64,000 nucleotides of DNA from positions 62,001-126,000 of the forward strand of contig JAGDZK010000023.1 in NCBI GenBank assembly GCA_049115935.1, read 5' to 3'. The position numbers were made by a program, and so were the translations under genes. The DNA is from Bermanella sp049115935. GTDB lineage: Bacteria > Pseudomonadota > Gammaproteobacteria > Pseudomonadales > Oceanobacteraceae. The notes below the pieces were generated by a model. The model saw nothing but the letters and a program-made list of their open reading frames with translations, ran no database searches and had not been told where the DNA came from. Of the stretch, positions 63,077 through 64,000 are shown piece by piece. Within the stretch, counting starts at the first letter, position 1. Every line of letters begins with the position of its first letter.

Positions 63077-64000
63077 ATGAACGCCAAGTTTAGATGTCTG
63101 TTAATTAGCCTATGCATCCCCTTACTCATACCTGCCACTTCAAAAGCAGCTGATCAGGTGAGCCTTCAGCTACGCTGGTATAACCAATTTCAATTCGCAG
63201 GTTATTACATGGCTATTGAAAAGGGTTTTTACAAAGAGCAAGACATTAACGTAGATATATTAGCCGGTGGAAAGGGCAAAATAAATTCAGTGGATGCTGT
63301 TTTACAGCATAAAGCGCAATTTGGTGTATCTAATTCTTCCTCTATCATTAACTATTTAAACAATGATCCTATTATTGCTGTGGCTGCGATAAGCCAGACC
63401 TCACCCCTTGTTTGGATTACCTTAAAATCTAAAAACATTCGTATCGTACAAGATTTACCTGGTCATAAATTAATGACTCTACCGGAACCACAAAATTCTG
63501 AATTATTCTCCCTGCTCAAACAAGAGAGCATCCCAATCGAAAGTGTTGAGATTATCCCAACAAGTTTTGACATCAATGATTTAATTACCGGGAAAGTAGA
63601 TGCATATAATGGTTATATCTCAAATGAGCCATATTATTTAAAACAGAGAAATATAGATTTCCACCTCATAAAACCTAGAGATTACGGCATAAATTTTTAT
63701 AGTGATGTATTAATAACCCATAAAGAATTAGCTGAAGATAATCCAGAACTCGTCAAGCGTTTCAAGCAGGCAAGTTTAAAAGGTTGGCAATATGCATTAA
63801 ATAACATCCAAGAATCTGTTGATATTATTGCTAAAAAATACGCAAAAAATAAAAGCTATGACCATTTGTTATATGAAGCCGAAGTAATGAAAGAGTCCAT
63901 ACTACCTGACCTTGTTGAAATAGGGCATATGAATCCAGGCCGGTGGGAACACATTGTCAACCTGTATAAAGATTTAGGAATCATCAATAAAAGCAAACCT
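63077..64000 (+). CDS. NMT1/THI5-like periplasmic binding protein, 3' end beyond window
   Basis: The open frame from ATG 63077 runs to the window end (308 codons visible). The N-terminus is a signal peptide (CLLISLCIPLLIPATSKA), followed by QVSLQLRWYNQFQFAGYYMA and IEKGFYKEQDINVDILAGGK, the classical NMT1/SsuA-type ligand-binding start. The fold continues through ISNEPYYLKQRNIDFHLIKP. The region resembles both ABC-transporter binding proteins and N-terminal sensor domains of hybrid kinases or GGDEF/EAL proteins. Which of these it is depends on sequence past 64000. Confidence 0.85.
   Translation, partial: MNAKFRCLLISLCIPLLIPATSKAADQVSLQLRWYNQFQFAGYYMAIEKGFYKEQDINVDILAGGKGKINSVDAVLQHKAQFGVSNSSSIINYLNNDPIIAVAAISQTSPLVWITLKSKNIRIVQDLPGHKLMTLPEPQNSELFSLLKQESIPIESVEIIPTSFDINDLITGKVDAYNGYISNEPYYLKQRNIDFHLIKPRDYGINFYSDVLITHKELAEDNPELVKRFKQASLKGWQYALNNIQESVDIIAKKYAKNKSYDHLLYEAEVMKESILPDLVEIGHMNPGRWEHIVNLYKDLGIINKSKP

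Overview
The window is a chromosomal segment of a marine gammaproteobacterium. The gene set (alkB alkane monooxygenase, secreted lipase with its foldase, cytochrome bd operon, glnE-ilvE and argE-argA pairs) and the moderate-to-low GC suggest an oil-degrading Oceanospirillales-type organism such as Oleispira, Thalassolituus or Bermanella. This placement is an inference from gene content; no rRNA or tRNA gene was seen.

Layout. 0-4.5 kb: the N-terminus of a potassium channel (cut by the window edge), then glnE and ilvE. 4.5-9.6 kb: small and accessory genes with many repeats: a hairpin-forming tandem repeat, DUF1330, YgjV, a TonB-N-like hypothetical, a Trp-rich TIGR02450 protein, two small genes separated by an integron attC-like site, a YefM/YoeB toxin-antitoxin pair, and REP-like palindromes with an 84-bp direct repeat on both sides of the toxin-antitoxin pair. 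9.6-13.6 kb: old-yellow-enzyme reductase, its TetR regulator with twin operators, and a Tat-exported PhoD phosphatase. 13.7-20 kb: a P-loop protein lacking the Walker A lysine coupled to an MscS-like channel; a coupled FAD oxidoreductase-methyltransferase pair; a membrane protein, HinT and a lipoprotein. 20-24.3 kb: the cytochrome bd operon (GbsR/MarR-like regulator, cydP, cydA, cydB, the unlisted tiny cydX, ybgE) with a candidate operator and two FNR/Anr-like boxes. 24.3-34.3 kb: YebC-family protein, methyltransferase-like membrane protein, DUF2164, ModF-like ABC ATPase, a 7TM GGDEF-EAL protein, alkB, two tiny ORFs, a TIGR01777 epimerase and rsgA. 34.3-45.1 kb: FG-GAP lipoprotein, exonuclease, GspE/PilB ATPase, CYTH-CHAD protein, argE, argA and a run of small envelope proteins. 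45.3-54.7 kb: ilvD, a giant thrombospondin-type-3-repeat surface protein, glycerophosphodiesterase, SRPBCC/GyrI protein, periplasmic binding-like protein and peroxiredoxin. 54.8-64 kb: lipase and foldase, a hybrid histidine kinase convergent with a NarL-type regulator, a DUF748 protein, metY, and an NMT1-like binding protein running off the end.

How it fits together. Most of the window is core metabolism and respiration. Nitrogen control, branched-chain, arginine and sulfur amino acid synthesis are represented. Lipid and hydrocarbon use is represented by alkB, the lipase and the glycerophosphodiesterase. The 4.5-9.6 kb stretch is the clearest accessory region and could be a decayed integron cassette cluster without an integrase. 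The most unusual protein pair is the lysine-less P-loop protein with the MscS-like channel. All functions are assigned by reading motifs; no search was run.
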